A stretch of DNA of 64,000 bases from assembly GCF_900129755.1 (NCBI RefSeq), contig NZ_FQWT01000002.1, positions 248,001 to 312,000 of the forward strand, read 5' to 3'. The position numbers and the translations under genes are program-made. Source of the DNA: Chryseobacterium oranimense (GTDB lineage Bacteria; Bacteroidota; Bacteroidia; Flavobacteriales; Weeksellaceae). The notes under the pieces are model-generated. The model was not told where the DNA came from and did no database searches. It saw only the letters and a program-made list of their open reading frames with translations. Numbering within the stretch: the stretch's first letter is position 1; each line of letters starts with the position of its first letter. This document shows, in pieces, positions 8,853 to 17,837 of this stretch.

Positions 8853-10346
8853 CTATAAATTCGGGTTATTCTCCACCTCCTTCTGCGGAATACTAAACAG
8901 ATAATACTTACTGTTTGGTGCAAAAGCAGTTTGATCCGGGAAATTAAAGACCGAGTGTCCTCTTCCGTTCACTGTTTTTATCGTTCCGTCCGGATTGGTG
9001 ACCTGTACTTTTATCGGCTGGCCGCTGGCATCTACGTAAGGTTTTCTTACTACTGTACCTTGCGTTCTGATAATATCTGAAAGAGAGAATCCTTCCCCGA
9101 AAAGTTCTTTTCTTCTTTCGATCAGGATTTCTTTTACCACCTCATCATGGGCAAGAGATCCAGTGTAAGGATTGGCATTTCTTGCCGTTTTCAACTGGTT
9201 TAAAACCGCCACAGCATTGGCGATATTTCCGTTTCTTGCTTCAGCTTCGGCCTCGATAAGATACATTTCTGCGGCTCTCATTAATACAATATCTGCAATA
9301 AGACCGGTTTTAAATTTAAATTTGGAATACCTCAACAGCCCTTCTCTGCCTGGAAGACCGTCCCACTGAAACAGCTGGGATCTGATATCATTGGTATCAA
9401 ATAAATTTTTGAAAAACGGATCCGCCATGAAACTGTAGTAATAACTTCCCGAAGAAGACACATCCAGATAGTGGAAAGCATAGCTTGCCCCCGACTGTTC
9501 CTGAGTTTGCCCATGTCCCCAGATCCATTCGCCGTTGCTGATGTCATTGAAGCCTTCCTTATATTTTTCAGCCGTCATGAGCGGATAACCTGTTCTGGCA
9601 ATCTTTGCAGCCGCAACCGCTTTACTCCACTCTCCCGTATTCAGGTAAGTTCTTGCTAAAAGTCCGTTTACCACAGCTTTATTGATCTTATCTTTATTAT
9701 TTCTGGTATAATTGGCCAATAAATTATCTGCTTCCGTAAGATCACTTTTAATCAAGGTATAAATTTCCTCCAGACTAGCCCTTTTCTTTGGAACTGAACT
9801 TATGGTTGAAGGTTCCGTATAGATAGGTGCTGTAAGAGCTGTTTTGTCTTTTAAATAACTGAACTGGTAAAAGCTGGCCAGGTTCAGATAACAGAAGGCC
9901 CGCAATGCTTTAGCCTGCCCTTTCACCTGGTTCTTTTTCTCCTGGCTGCCCTCGGTCTGATCAATACGGGTGATCACATTATTCATATTATTAATGGTTG
10001 AATATAATGTCGACCATATGAACTGCGGTCTCGAAGCTGTACTATTGATCATTTCCGTAAAAGCATAAGCAGACGGAAACCCGTATTTATTGGTCAGAAC
10101 CGCCACATCGCTTCCCATAGCATCACTTGTCCTCAAGACTGTTGAATAACCGATATTGGCATAAGTGGGTCCGTCATCATTCAGTTTTGCCCAGGCACCA
10201 TTGATTACGGTTTCTGCGCTTTCTGCCGTTTTGAAAACCTCTGCACCATTAGCCTGGTCTGTAGGAGCCGTTTCCAGTTCGTTTGCACAGCTTGTCAGTG
10301 ACCATGCTGCAATCAGGGCAAAAGATATATATTTTAATTGTTTCAT
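8853..10346 (-). CDS. SusD/RagB family nutrient-binding outer membrane lipoprotein
   Basis: A 497-residue lipoprotein with signal peptide and lipobox LTSC (Cys at about residue 20). SusD family features: helical TPR-like N-terminal half (around QVKGQAKALRAFCYLNLASFYQF), the conserved phrase VLMRAAEMYLIEAEAEARNGN, a segment ending ILIERRKELFGEG, and a C-terminal YLFSIPQKEVENNPNL. SusD proteins sit on the cell surface as lids over the SusC channel and bind ligand. The gene follows the SusC-like gene by 19 bp and shares its promoter and SAM riboswitch. No glycoside hydrolase, peptidase or regulator lies next to it, so the ligand cannot be read from neighbours. The riboswitch suggests a substrate linked to methionine or sulfur metabolism. 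Confidence 0.92.
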   Translation of the reverse strand: MKQLKYISFALIAAWSLTSCANELETAPTDQANGAEVFKTAESAETVINGAWAKLNDDGPTYANIGYSTVLRTSDAMGSDVAVLTNKYGFPSAYAFTEMINSTASRPQFIWSTLYSTINNMNNVITRIDQTEGSQEKKNQVKGQAKALRAFCYLNLASFYQFSYLKDKTALTAPIYTEPSTISSVPKKRASLEEIYTLIKSDLTEADNLLANYTRNNKDKINKAVVNGLLARTYLNTGEWSKAVAAAKIARTGYPLMTAEKYKEGFNDISNGEWIWGHGQTQEQSGASYAFHYLDVSSSGSYYYSFMADPFFKNLFDTNDIRSQLFQWDGLPGREGLLRYSKFKFKTGLIADIVLMRAAEMYLIEAEAEARNGNIANAVAVLNQLKTARNANPYTGSLAHDEVVKEILIERRKELFGEGFSLSDIIRTQGTVVRKPYVDASGQPIKVQVTNPDGTIKTVNGRGHSVFNFPDQTAFAPNSKYYLFSIPQKEVENNPNL

Positions 10347-10365
10347 TGTTTCAATTTTAAATGGG

Positions 10366-13302
10366 TTAAAGAGTTGCCTGAAGACCGAAAGTTATCGTTC
10401 TCATGGCAGGATATCTGTAATAGGTTGTTCCATCCAGTGCCTGTTCCGGGTCCATTCCTTTATGTTTGTAGAAAGTCAGGAGATTTTCTGCCTGAACATA
10501 AATTCTGAATTTTTTCAGTCCTAACTTTTCAAAATAATCAGAAGGAAGAGTATAGCCCAGGCTCACATTTTTAAGTCTGGCATAAGTTCCTGAATATAAA
10601 AACCTTGAAGAGGTGGAAGTCCAGTTATTCGTTGTTGTACTTAACGCAGGAACATCGGTATTGGGGTTTTCCGGAGTCCATCTGTTCAGCATTTCGGCAC
10701 TCCATGCACGTCCGCCGGCGCTTCCGTTCGACATTAATGATGTATAATCCGTATCAAGGATTTTCCCACCGATACTGAAGGTCAGCAATCCTGAAAGATC
10801 AAAGTTTTTATAAGCAATACTTGTGGTAACCCCTCCCATTACTTTAGGCAGTGCGGACCCCTGTACCGTTTTGGTTGCTTTGGCATACTCGGAAGTGGTT
10901 CCGTCCACTGTATTTCCATTCGCATCCTGGTAAATGTATCTCCAGAGAGGTTTTCCGTTGGAAGGATCTACTCCCATCCATTCAGGAATAAAGAAATCAT
11001 AAATAGAACCGCCTACTTCAAGACGTTTTGTTCCTGTGATGACGGATCCTTTAGGCAGCTTTGTTATTTTATTGGTCAGAGTACTCAGATTGACATCCAC
11101 ATTCCATTGGAAATTATCATTTTTAACCGGTGTTGTGAAGAGTGAAAATTCAAAACCGGTGTTCTGTATTGTTCCTACATTAAAAGGAAAATCACTGATT
11201 CCCAGAGATGGGGCAACCGGCATATTAAACAAAAGATCCTGGCTCTTACGTTTAAAATATTCTATATTCCCTTTCACCCTGTTATTAAGGATGGCAAATT
11301 CAAGACCTACGTTTAAATTAAGATTGGTTTCCCATTTCACATCATTGGTTTGCACTTTTTCCAGGACTGTTCCCGGCTCTCCAAGGTTATTATAAAATTT
11401 ATACAATTCCTGGTAAGCATAGTAAAGAGAAGATCCGTTAGGTCTTCGGAGCTTATCATTACCCTGACCACCATAACTGGCGCGAAGTGTCAACTGGTTG
11501 AAGATGTTTAAATTTTTGATAAAGTCTTCATTTGAAACTTTCCATGAAGCTCCTACTGACCAGAATTTCCCCCATCTGTTATCAGCAAAGAATCTTGAAG
11601 AACCATCTGCCCTTCCGGATACTGATAAAAAGTAAGTATTATTAAAATTATATTCTGCTCTTCCCAGGAAACTCAACAAAGAGAATTTGTCGCTGTTACC
11701 ACTAAAGCTCCCCAATAAAGCAGCTGCATCTGGTTCATAATAATAAGGAAGAGAAAACTGGCTTCTGGAGCCTGATATCGTCTGATAATCATATTTGTAG
11801 AACTCCTGCCCTCCCAGAACATTCAGGTGATGTTTCCCGAACTTTTTGTCGAAAGTCAGAATATTACTGGTTGTATAGGAAAGTGTCCTGCTGTTTGATT
11901 TCGTTACAGAACCGCCAATTTCACTTCCTTCCCCGAGAAGCGGATTGGAATAGTAATGACCGTTATAATTCACCAAATCAACGGAAAAGCTGGTTTTAAA
12001 CTTCAGTTCCGGAAGGAAAGTAAACTCTAAAAACCCTTTTCCTGAGAAATTGTCCTCTTTATTTTCGTTCTTGTCCAAAGGTAATGTCGCTGCAGCATTC
12101 TGGTTCTGCAATGCGCTGGTAGGCCTGTATTTTCCGAAATCGTAAACGCGGTTTCCTTCTGCATCCAGCACATAACTTCCATCTGCATTTCTTTCATAAT
12201 ATGGATAGAAAGACGGAATAACCCTTGCTGCATTGATGATATTGTCAGTTCTCGAGTCTGAAGAAGGCGGCGCATTCTGGATACTGTTGGTGTAGCTTAA
12301 ATTGGCACCTGCATTCAGCCATTTCTTTACTTCAGAATTGATTTTTAACCTGGTGGAAAATTTTTGAAATCCAGATTCTATAGCGATTCCTTTATCATCA
12401 AGATATCCTAATGAAAAGAAGTAATTGCTTTTCTCGCTGCCTCCGCTGATATCAAAATCTACCTGGCTTCTGGAAGCTGTTCTCTGAAGAATATTTCTCC
12501 AGTCATCATTCCACAAAGCTTTTGCTCCGGGAACAAGTTTTCCGTCTGTTCCTACAGGGTTGGGAAAACCGGCTCCGTAAGGATTGATCCCCAAAGCAGT
12601 TGTGAGATTATCACTCGCCATCTGTGCTGCCTGCTGTGAGGAGATCTGCCCCGATTTATAACCGTTTCTCAATGCTTCCCAATATAACTGGAAATATTGA
12701 TCCGTGCTTACCTGCTTATAATCTTTTACCGCTCTGCCGGAAAATCCCTGGCTGATATTAAAATTGATTCTGGATTCTCCTTTCTTACCGGATTTTGTTG
12801 TAATGATAATGATTCCGTTAGCTCCTCTTGAACCATATAATGAGCTTGCGGTTGCATCTTTCAAAACACTGATCGATTCAATGTCATTGGGGCTGATGGA
12901 ATTGATATTTCCGTCAAAAGGAATTCCGTCTACCACGTATAATGGATCACTGGAAGCACTTATGGAGCCAATTCCTCTTATTCGTACAGAAGCGGTAGAA
13001 CCCGGCTGTCCGGAGGCACTTACTGCCTGAATTCCCGGAACCTGCCCTTCCAGCGCTTTTGTAATATTGGTCACCGGTCTGTTATTGATTTTATCACTGG
13101 ATATAGTAGCTACTGAACCGGTGTAGCTTGTTCTTTTAGCCTTACCATAAGCAATAACCACTACCTCATCAATTTCCTTTTCCTTAACAGTATCTTTTTT
13201 AGTTTGGGTCTGTCCCTGTACGCTCATTATTCCTAAGAAAAATACAGCCACAGGTGGAATCCAAATTTTAGAATTAATTAAATTTTTACTAATCATAATC
13301 AA
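10366..13302 (-). CDS. SusC/RagA family TonB-linked outer membrane transporter
   Basis: A 978-residue TonB-dependent channel. After the signal peptide (ending SVQGQ) comes a short linker with a TonB-box-like KEIDEVVVIAYGKAKR. The plug domain follows (~55-170), with VPGIQAVSASGQPGSTASVRI-like sequence, DPLYVVDGIPFDGN and SGKKGESRIN. A 22-strand type barrel runs to the terminal FGLQATL. It lacks the carboxypeptidase-like regulatory domain found at the N-terminus of many SusC proteins. It pairs with the SusD-like lipoprotein downstream for TonB-driven uptake of large or scarce nutrients. Methionines 1 and 3 are both possible starts. The leader carries a SAM-I riboswitch and a terminator, an unusual control for a SusC gene. 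Confidence 0.93.
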   Translation of the reverse strand: MIMISKNLINSKIWIPPVAVFFLGIMSVQGQTQTKKDTVKEKEIDEVVVIAYGKAKRTSYTGSVATISSDKINNRPVTNITKALEGQVPGIQAVSASGQPGSTASVRIRGIGSISASSDPLYVVDGIPFDGNINSISPNDIESISVLKDATASSLYGSRGANGIIIITTKSGKKGESRINFNISQGFSGRAVKDYKQVSTDQYFQLYWEALRNGYKSGQISSQQAAQMASDNLTTALGINPYGAGFPNPVGTDGKLVPGAKALWNDDWRNILQRTASRSQVDFDISGGSEKSNYFFSLGYLDDKGIAIESGFQKFSTRLKINSEVKKWLNAGANLSYTNSIQNAPPSSDSRTDNIINAARVIPSFYPYYERNADGSYVLDAEGNRVYDFGKYRPTSALQNQNAAATLPLDKNENKEDNFSGKGFLEFTFLPELKFKTSFSVDLVNYNGHYYSNPLLGEGSEIGGSVTKSNSRTLSYTTSNILTFDKKFGKHHLNVLGGQEFYKYDYQTISGSRSQFSLPYYYEPDAAALLGSFSGNSDKFSLLSFLGRAEYNFNNTYFLSVSGRADGSSRFFADNRWGKFWSVGASWKVSNEDFIKNLNIFNQLTLRASYGGQGNDKLRRPNGSSLYYAYQELYKFYNNLGEPGTVLEKVQTNDVKWETNLNLNVGLEFAILNNRVKGNIEYFKRKSQDLLFNMPVAPSLGISDFPFNVGTIQNTGFEFSLFTTPVKNDNFQWNVDVNLSTLTNKITKLPKGSVITGTKRLEVGGSIYDFFIPEWMGVDPSNGKPLWRYIYQDANGNTVDGTTSEYAKATKTVQGSALPKVMGGVTTSIAYKNFDLSGLLTFSIGGKILDTDYTSLMSNGSAGGRAWSAEMLNRWTPENPNTDVPALSTTTNNWTSTSSRFLYSGTYARLKNVSLGYTLPSDYFEKLGLKKFRIYVQAENLLTFYKHKGMDPEQALDGTTYYRYPAMRTITFGLQATL

Positions 13303-13320
13303 TTTTATTTATCATATATT

Positions 13321-13358
13321 AAAAATTTGCCCTTTGCAGAAAAATCAGCAAAGGGCAT
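13321..13358 (-). terminator. Leader terminator (expression platform of the SAM riboswitch)
   Basis: A perfect 10-bp stem, TGCCCTTTGC (13328-13337) with GCAAAGGGCA (13348-13357), is followed on the - strand by AAATTTTT. It lies between the riboswitch aptamer and the susC-like start codon, so it is a premature terminator expected to form when SAM is bound. No antiterminator pairing was worked out. Confidence 0.7.
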
Positions 13359-13380
13359 CGCTCAATACGATAAACCAAGT

Positions 13381-13475
13381 GCTTATTTTTCCTTTATAGG
13401 CTGAATGTAACACCTTGCACTGGGCAGGTTGTTAAGATTTCGCAGGGTCAGTTCCCTCCATCTTTCTTTATAAGC
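13381..13475 (-). ncRNA. SAM-I (S-box) riboswitch in the susC/susD leader
   Basis: Read on the - strand, the segment matches the S-box layout. P1 is GCTTAT (13475-13470) with ATAAGC (13386-13381). P2 base AAGAT (13464-13460) pairs with ATCTT (13438-13434). The kink-turn core GGAGGGAACTGACCC (13459-13445) is near the S-box consensus. AACAACC then stands where GCAACC is usual. P3 is CCTGC/GCAAGG, followed by TGTTACATTC in place of TGCTAATTCC, and P4 is CC-TATAAA-GG. S-box RNAs bind S-adenosylmethionine and usually stop expression when it is plentiful. The downstream terminator fits that mode. The call rests on motif reading, not a covariance-model score. Confidence 0.85.
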
Positions 13476-13492
13476 CGATCGAAATATGTTTG

Positions 13493-13523
13493 CAAATCTA
13501 AAAACAATTAGTCTACAAAACAA
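13493..13523 (-). promoter_or_regulatory. Flavobacterial promoter of the SAM-riboswitch susC/susD operon
   Basis: On the - strand TTG (13523-13521), a 20-nt spacer and TAGATTTG (13500-13493) match the Bacteroidota consensus TTG-N17-23-TAnnTTTG. Transcription would begin near 13486, about 10 nt before the riboswitch P1 stem. Confidence 0.7.
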
Positions 13524-13530
13524 GTAGACT
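13510..13530. promoter_or_regulatory. Inverted repeat around the -33 element
   Basis: AGTCTAC (13510-13516) and GTAGACT (13524-13530) form a perfect inverted repeat whose centre holds the TTG of the susC promoter. This position suits a repressor or activator site, which would add a second layer of control to the riboswitch. No regulator is encoded nearby. Confidence 0.45.
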
Positions 13531-13720
13531 TTAAAATTTATTATGAAATATTTTCAAAAATTAACTTAAATTTTATTCAAAACTTAGAATTTCAAAGGCT
13601 TACAGAATTACGAAATATTTAAACATGATAAATATCATTACATATAATGCAATGAAGCAAAATTGATAATTAGTATAAAAAAAAGTTCTATAATCGAACT
13701 AAACTATTTAAATTTATAAC
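13531..13720. other. Divergent intergenic region between susC-like gene and aroQ
   Basis: About 190 bp of AT-rich sequence with no gene. It must hold the aroQ promoter, but I find no clean TAnnTTTG upstream of the ATG at 13721. TTTAAATTTA just before the start is only a partial match. Confidence 0.35.
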
Positions 13721-14128
13721 ATGAAAGTTTTAATTATCAACGGCCCTAACCTCAATTTACTGGGAACCCGTGAACCTGAAATCTACGGAACTGTTTCCAT
13801 GGAAGAATATTTTGAGAAATTAAAGTCTGAATTTTCTTCTCATGAATTAAAATATTATCAGTCTAATATTGAAGGAGAGATAATCAACAGGTTACAGGAA
13901 GATGATTTTGATGCTTTGGTCATTAACCCCGGAGCATATACTCATTATTCGTATGCTATCTCGGATTGCCTGAAAAATATCAGAAAACCGAAAATAGAAG
14001 TTCATATCAGTAATATTTACAAAAGGGAAGAATTCCGTCAGAAATCTGTAACGGCAGCCAATACAGATGCGGTATTATCCGGTTTTGGGATGGATGGATA
14101 CAGACTGGCAATTTTAAGCTTTAAATAA
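13721..14128 (+). CDS. aroQ: 3-dehydroquinate dehydratase, type II
   Basis: A 135-residue cytosolic enzyme of the shikimate pathway that converts 3-dehydroquinate to 3-dehydroshikimate. It has the type II signature INGPNLNLLGTREPEIYG at residues 6-23 with the catalytic loop Arg and Tyr, the conserved INPGAYTHYSYAI (active-site Asn/His region) and EVHISNIYKREEFR. Slightly shorter than the usual 140-150 residues but complete. It is a single-gene unit, convergent with pckA and ending at a shared terminator. Confidence 0.95.
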   Translation: MKVLIINGPNLNLLGTREPEIYGTVSMEEYFEKLKSEFSSHELKYYQSNIEGEIINRLQEDDFDALVINPGAYTHYSYAISDCLKNIRKPKIEVHISNIYKREEFRQKSVTAANTDAVLSGFGMDGYRLAILSFK

Positions 14129-14158
14129 TAATCAGAATTGCAATGTTTTTAGAGAAAA

Positions 14159-14187
14159 TGCTTCGACTCCGCTCAGCATGACATTTC
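14159..14187. repeat. Possible interspersed short element
   Basis: The sequence around GCTTCGACTCCGCTCAGCAT is GC-rich compared with its surroundings. It resembles a short motif I associate with many Bacteroidota intergenic regions. Only one copy is present here, so a repeat cannot be shown from this window. Confidence 0.35.
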
Positions 14188-14199
14188 TGATAACAATAT

Positions 14200-14231
14200 A
14201 AAAAAAGCCTCATTTTCATGAGGCTTTTTTA
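14200..14231. terminator. Bidirectional terminator between aroQ and pckA
   Basis: AAAAAGCCTCAT pairs with ATGAGGCTTTTT around a TTTC loop. It has A and T tracts on both sides and lies between two convergent genes. Confidence 0.85.
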
Positions 14232-14233
14232 TA

Positions 14234-15850
14234 TTAAGTAGTCTGCTGCTGAAGCTGCGGTCCTGAAGCAATCAGCTTCTTCCCTTCTTCAGTATTGCAA
14301 TACTGTTCAAAGTTCTTGATATATCTTGCAGCAAGATCTCTTGCTTTTTCTTCCCATTCTGCAGCACTGCTGTATGTTTCTCTAGGATCCAGGATACCTT
14401 CGGAAACATTCGGAAGCTGTGTAGGAATTTCAAGGTTCATAATCGGAACCTGAGTTTTAGGAGCATTTTCAATAGAACCGTCTATGATTGCATCAATGAT
14501 GGCTCTTGTATCTTTAAGAGAAATTCTTTTTCCAGTTCCGTTCCATCCTGTATTGACAAGATAAGCTTTAGCTCCGTGCTCTTTCATTTTCCCGATCAAT
14601 GTTTTAGAATACATGGTTGGGTGAAGGGTAAGGAAAGCTTCTCCGAAAGCAGGAGAGAAAGATGGTTCCGGCTCAGTGATTCCTCTTTCTGTACCCGCCA
14701 GCTTTGAAGTGTACCCACAAAGGAAGTGATACTGTGCCTGGTTTTCATCCAAAATAGAAACCGGAGGCAATACTCCAAATGCATCAGCAGAAAGATAAAC
14801 GATTTTTTTAGCATGCCCCGCCTTAGAAGGAAGAACAATTTTATTAATATGATAAATCGGGTAAGATACTCTTGTATTTTCCGTGATAGATCCGTCTTTA
14901 TAGTCAGCAACTCCGTTGTTCACCACTACGTTTTCAAGAAGCGCATCTCTTTTGATCGCTCTGAAAATATCAGGTTCTTTTTCTTCTGAAAGATCAATAA
15001 CCTTAGCATAACATCCTCCTTCATAGTTAAATACACCATTATTATCCCAACCGTGCTCATCGTCACCAATCAGGAATCTTTTAGGATCTGCAGATAAAGT
15101 TGTTTTTCCAGTTCCCGAAAGACCGAAGAAAAGAGCTACGTCACCATCTTCACCTACATTGGCAGAACAGTGCATAGAAGCCATCCCTTTTAAAGGAAGA
15201 TAGTAGTTCATCATGGCAAACATTCCTTTCTTCATTTCGCCACCATACCAGGTACCTCCAATGATCTGTAATTTTTCAGTAAGGTTGAACATGATGAAGT
15301 TTTCAGAATTCAAGCCCTGGGCTTCCCAGTTCGGGTTTGTTGTTTTGGAACCGTTGATTACTGTGAAATCCGGCTCGCCAAAGTTTTCCAATTCGTAATG
15401 AGACGGGCGGATAAACATATTGGTAACGAAATGCGCCTGCCACGCTACTTCAACAATGAACCTTACTTTTAGCCTGGTGTCTGTATTGGTACCACAAAAA
15501 GCATCAACTACATAAATTTTCTTAGCTTCGGAAAGCTGGTTCAGCACTAATCCTTTACAAGAATCAAAATTTTCCGCTGTTGTAGGAAGGTTTACTTTCC
15601 CATCCCAGAAAATTGTGTCTCTCGTAACATCATCCTGAACTATATATCTGTCTTTAGGTGAACGACCTGTGAAAACTCCGGTTTTTACTGATACTGCACC
15701 GGATTCCGTAAGTTCAGCTTTCTCAAAGCCTTGATTTTCAGGAGCTATTTCAGCCTGATATAACTCTTCATAAGATGGGTTATAGATGACTTCATAATTT
15801 CCTTTAATCCCTAATTTTTCTAAATCCTGGATGATTTTAGCGTGTTTCAT
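14234..15850 (-). CDS. pckA: Phosphoenolpyruvate carboxykinase (ATP)
   Basis: A 538-residue cytosolic gluconeogenic enzyme that decarboxylates and phosphorylates oxaloacetate to PEP using ATP. Visible motifs are [12 protein letters not shown] near residue 60, RLKVRFIVE, the substrate region [20 protein letters not shown], the kinase P-loop GLSGTGKTT at 243-251 (Lys249), and the metal site [11 protein letters not shown]. The length is typical for the ATP-dependent class. It stands alone, with aroQ convergent behind it. A PCK protein in this clade usually supports growth on amino acids. Confidence 0.97.
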   Translation of the reverse strand: MKHAKIIQDLEKLGIKGNYEVIYNPSYEELYQAEIAPENQGFEKAELTESGAVSVKTGVFTGRSPKDRYIVQDDVTRDTIFWDGKVNLPTTAENFDSCKGLVLNQLSEAKKIYVVDAFCGTNTDTRLKVRFIVEVAWQAHFVTNMFIRPSHYELENFGEPDFTVINGSKTTNPNWEAQGLNSENFIMFNLTEKLQIIGGTWYGGEMKKGMFAMMNYYLPLKGMASMHCSANVGEDGDVALFFGLSGTGKTTLSADPKRFLIGDDEHGWDNNGVFNYEGGCYAKVIDLSEEKEPDIFRAIKRDALLENVVVNNGVADYKDGSITENTRVSYPIYHINKIVLPSKAGHAKKIVYLSADAFGVLPPVSILDENQAQYHFLCGYTSKLAGTERGITEPEPSFSPAFGEAFLTLHPTMYSKTLIGKMKEHGAKAYLVNTGWNGTGKRISLKDTRAIIDAIIDGSIENAPKTQVPIMNLEIPTQLPNVSEGILDPRETYSSAAEWEEKARDLAARYIKNFEQYCNTEEGKKLIASGPQLQQQTT

Positions 15851-15885
15851 TTTACTTATATTTTCTATTTCTTTATTGGGTTCAA

Positions 15886-15893
15886 CAAAATTA
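15886..15893 (-). promoter_or_regulatory. Possible pckA -7 element
   Basis: On the - strand TAATTTTG matches TAnnTTTG 36 nt upstream of the pckA start. No TTG at the right distance was found, so the match is incomplete. Confidence 0.35.
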
Positions 15894-15977
15894 ATATTAA
15901 TTATTTGTTAAAGGTGGTTTAAATATAATGATATAAGTCAGAATGACAAATAAAAAAACAGGATTGTAAATTACTGA

Positions 15978-16883
15978 TTATAAATTAATTATATCAGACC
16001 ATTCAAAAACAGTATTGAAACCTTTTCCCCAAAAATAGTCCTTATAGCCGTGAAATTTGGCACTCATTACAAAATCTCCCCCCCAGGCTCCCAAACTTTT
16101 AACGAAAACAGGACAGTCTGCGAAAAACCTTTCCCTAACTGTGGGAATTTCAAGGAATTTTGAAATTTTTTGCTCATGAATCATCATCAGTTCAGAAAAA
16201 TTTTCCAATTCATTGCATAATAAAACTTTTCTTGTGATATCCGAAAATTCATCAACCAGAATCTGGGACTTCGATTTGGACTTGTAAAAACTGATGCCTT
16301 CTCTGCTATCCTGCTTCTGATTTAAATGAATAAAAATCAGTTCATTTTTGAATGGAGGATTGAAATCTACCTTTTCATAAGTAATCATTGGTTTACTTTG
16401 AAAAAGAACGGCAGATTTCTCTTTGGCCACTGCAATATCATAACCGCTTCCTCCCAGGCTGATGCTGTTAAGGTAGAAAGGATCAATACCCGCCCACTCT
16501 GCAAGATTGGTCATTAAAGTGGAGCTGCTCCCCAGTCCGTAATCTGCAGGAAACTGGAGATTGGTTTTCAGATGATAGGTAAAATTGCTCTTGAATCTGG
16601 TTTCAGAAAGCTGCTGAACGTTTTTTAAGGTCTTCAGAATAAATTCAGCGCTTGAAGGAAGGTTGGTTTCGAGGATCTGCCAGTTTTTATAATCAATGAC
16701 AGCTCTCAGCCATAATTTGTTCTGATGATGGGCTTCCCAAAAGATCAATGATTTTTGATCGTCTTTTTCATCAAAAAAAAACTCTTGTCCAAGCTTAGTG
16801 GGTACCGCCAGGACAAGAGCTCCGTCTATTGCGAAATATTCTGAAGTAAGCATAAGCTTTCCCGGTGAAAATATTCCGCTCAT
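15978..16883 (-). CDS. GYDIA-type GHMP kinase
   Basis: A 301-residue protein of the GHMP kinase superfamily (galactokinase, homoserine, mevalonate and phosphomevalonate kinases). It has the N-terminal SPGKLMLTSEYFAIDG, in place of the usual PGKxxLxGEY, the ATP-binding glycine/serine loop GLGSSST at 116-122, and the GGSGYDIA motif at 144-151 that names this Bacteroidota family. Its likely role is a mevalonate-pathway kinase for isoprenoid precursors, as flavobacteria use that route; the exact substrate is not certain. It follows fabD by 8 bp on the same strand, so the two are probably co-transcribed. Confidence 0.85.
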   Translation of the reverse strand: MSGIFSPGKLMLTSEYFAIDGALVLAVPTKLGQEFFFDEKDDQKSLIFWEAHHQNKLWLRAVIDYKNWQILETNLPSSAEFILKTLKNVQQLSETRFKSNFTYHLKTNLQFPADYGLGSSSTLMTNLAEWAGIDPFYLNSISLGGSGYDIAVAKEKSAVLFQSKPMITYEKVDFNPPFKNELIFIHLNQKQDSREGISFYKSKSKSQILVDEFSDITRKVLLCNELENFSELMMIHEQKISKFLEIPTVRERFFADCPVFVKSLGAWGGDFVMSAKFHGYKDYFWGKGFNTVFEWSDIINL

Positions 16884-16891
16884 CGTATTAA

Positions 16892-17767
16892 TTATATTGC
16901 AGAGGCAACGTCTACAGAAGGATCAATTTTCTTGATCAGTCCCTGAAGTGTTTTTCCAGGACCTACTTCTACAAAGTTAGAAGCGCCGTCTTTGATCATA
17001 TTCTGAACAGACTGCGTCCATTTTACAGGACCTGTAAGCTGAGCGATCAGGTTTTGCTTGATCTCCTCAGGATTAATTACTGCTGTAGTGGTAATATTCT
17101 GGTAAACCGGAATAGTTGCTTTTCTAAATTTTGTTTTTTCAATAGCTGCGGCCAGTCTTTCTTGTGCCGGCTGCATCAATGGAGAATGGAAAGCTCCGTT
17201 TACAGGAAGTAATAAAGCTCTTTTTGCTCCTGCTTCTTTAAGCTTTATGCATGCTTCTTCTACGGCAGGTGTTTCTCCTGAAATTACCAATTGCCCGGGG
17301 CAGTTGTAATTGGCAGGCACTACAATTCCACTGATCTGTGCACAGATTTCTTCAACTTTAGCATCTTCAAGACCTAAAATTGCAGCCATGGAACTTGGAT
17401 TGGCATCACATGCTTCCTGCATGGCTTTTGCTCTTTCGAATACCAGTTTCAAACCGTCGTCAAAGGACAATACTCCATTGGCTACTAAGGCTGAAAATTC
17501 GCCTAAAGAATGTCCTGCAACCATTTCGGCTCCAAGACCGTTTACTGCTTTTAAAGCAGCAACTGAATGTATAAAGATTGAAGGCTGGGTAACCTCTGTT
17601 TTTTTAAGATCTTCATCTGTCCCATTGAACATCAGGGAAAGAATATCGAAACCTAAAATTTCATTGGCAGATTCCATTAAGTCCTTAATGTCTTTTCTAG
17701 AATCGTACAATTCTTTTCCCATTCCTACGAACTGAGAACCCTGCCCAGGAAATACAAGTGCTTTCAT
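16892..17767 (-). CDS. fabD: Malonyl-CoA:ACP transacylase
   Basis: A 291-residue cytosolic enzyme that moves malonyl groups from CoA to acyl carrier protein for fatty acid synthesis. It has FPGQGSQ at 6-12, the nucleophile elbow GHSLGE at 85-90 (Ser87), and GAFHSPLM with catalytic His194. The C-terminus VEVGPGKTLQGLIKKI is typical of the family. It is first in a two-gene unit with the GHMP kinase. It would also supply malonyl-ACP if the dedicated ACP at 38551 is used with the ketoacyl synthase at 38791. Confidence 0.96.
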   Translation of the reverse strand: MKALVFPGQGSQFVGMGKELYDSRKDIKDLMESANEILGFDILSLMFNGTDEDLKKTEVTQPSIFIHSVAALKAVNGLGAEMVAGHSLGEFSALVANGVLSFDDGLKLVFERAKAMQEACDANPSSMAAILGLEDAKVEEICAQISGIVVPANYNCPGQLVISGETPAVEEACIKLKEAGAKRALLLPVNGAFHSPLMQPAQERLAAAIEKTKFRKATIPVYQNITTTAVINPEEIKQNLIAQLTGPVKWTQSVQNMIKDGASNFVEVGPGKTLQGLIKKIDPSVDVASAI

Positions 17768-17787
17768 GTATTGAATTAAATATTATG

Positions 17788-17795
17788 CAAATATA
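17788..17795 (-). promoter_or_regulatory. Possible fabD -7 element
   Basis: On the - strand TATATTTG matches TAnnTTTG 21 nt upstream of the fabD start. A matching TTG was not found. Confidence 0.4.
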
Positions 17796-17837
17796 AAGAT
17801 AATGTTAAAAATATTCCTTTAAAAAGGCATAAATCGG

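Noticed and set aside
14159..14187. GC-rich motif behind aroQ as a mobile element
   Set aside because: Only one copy in the window, with no target-site repeats. It is kept only as a possible interspersed element.
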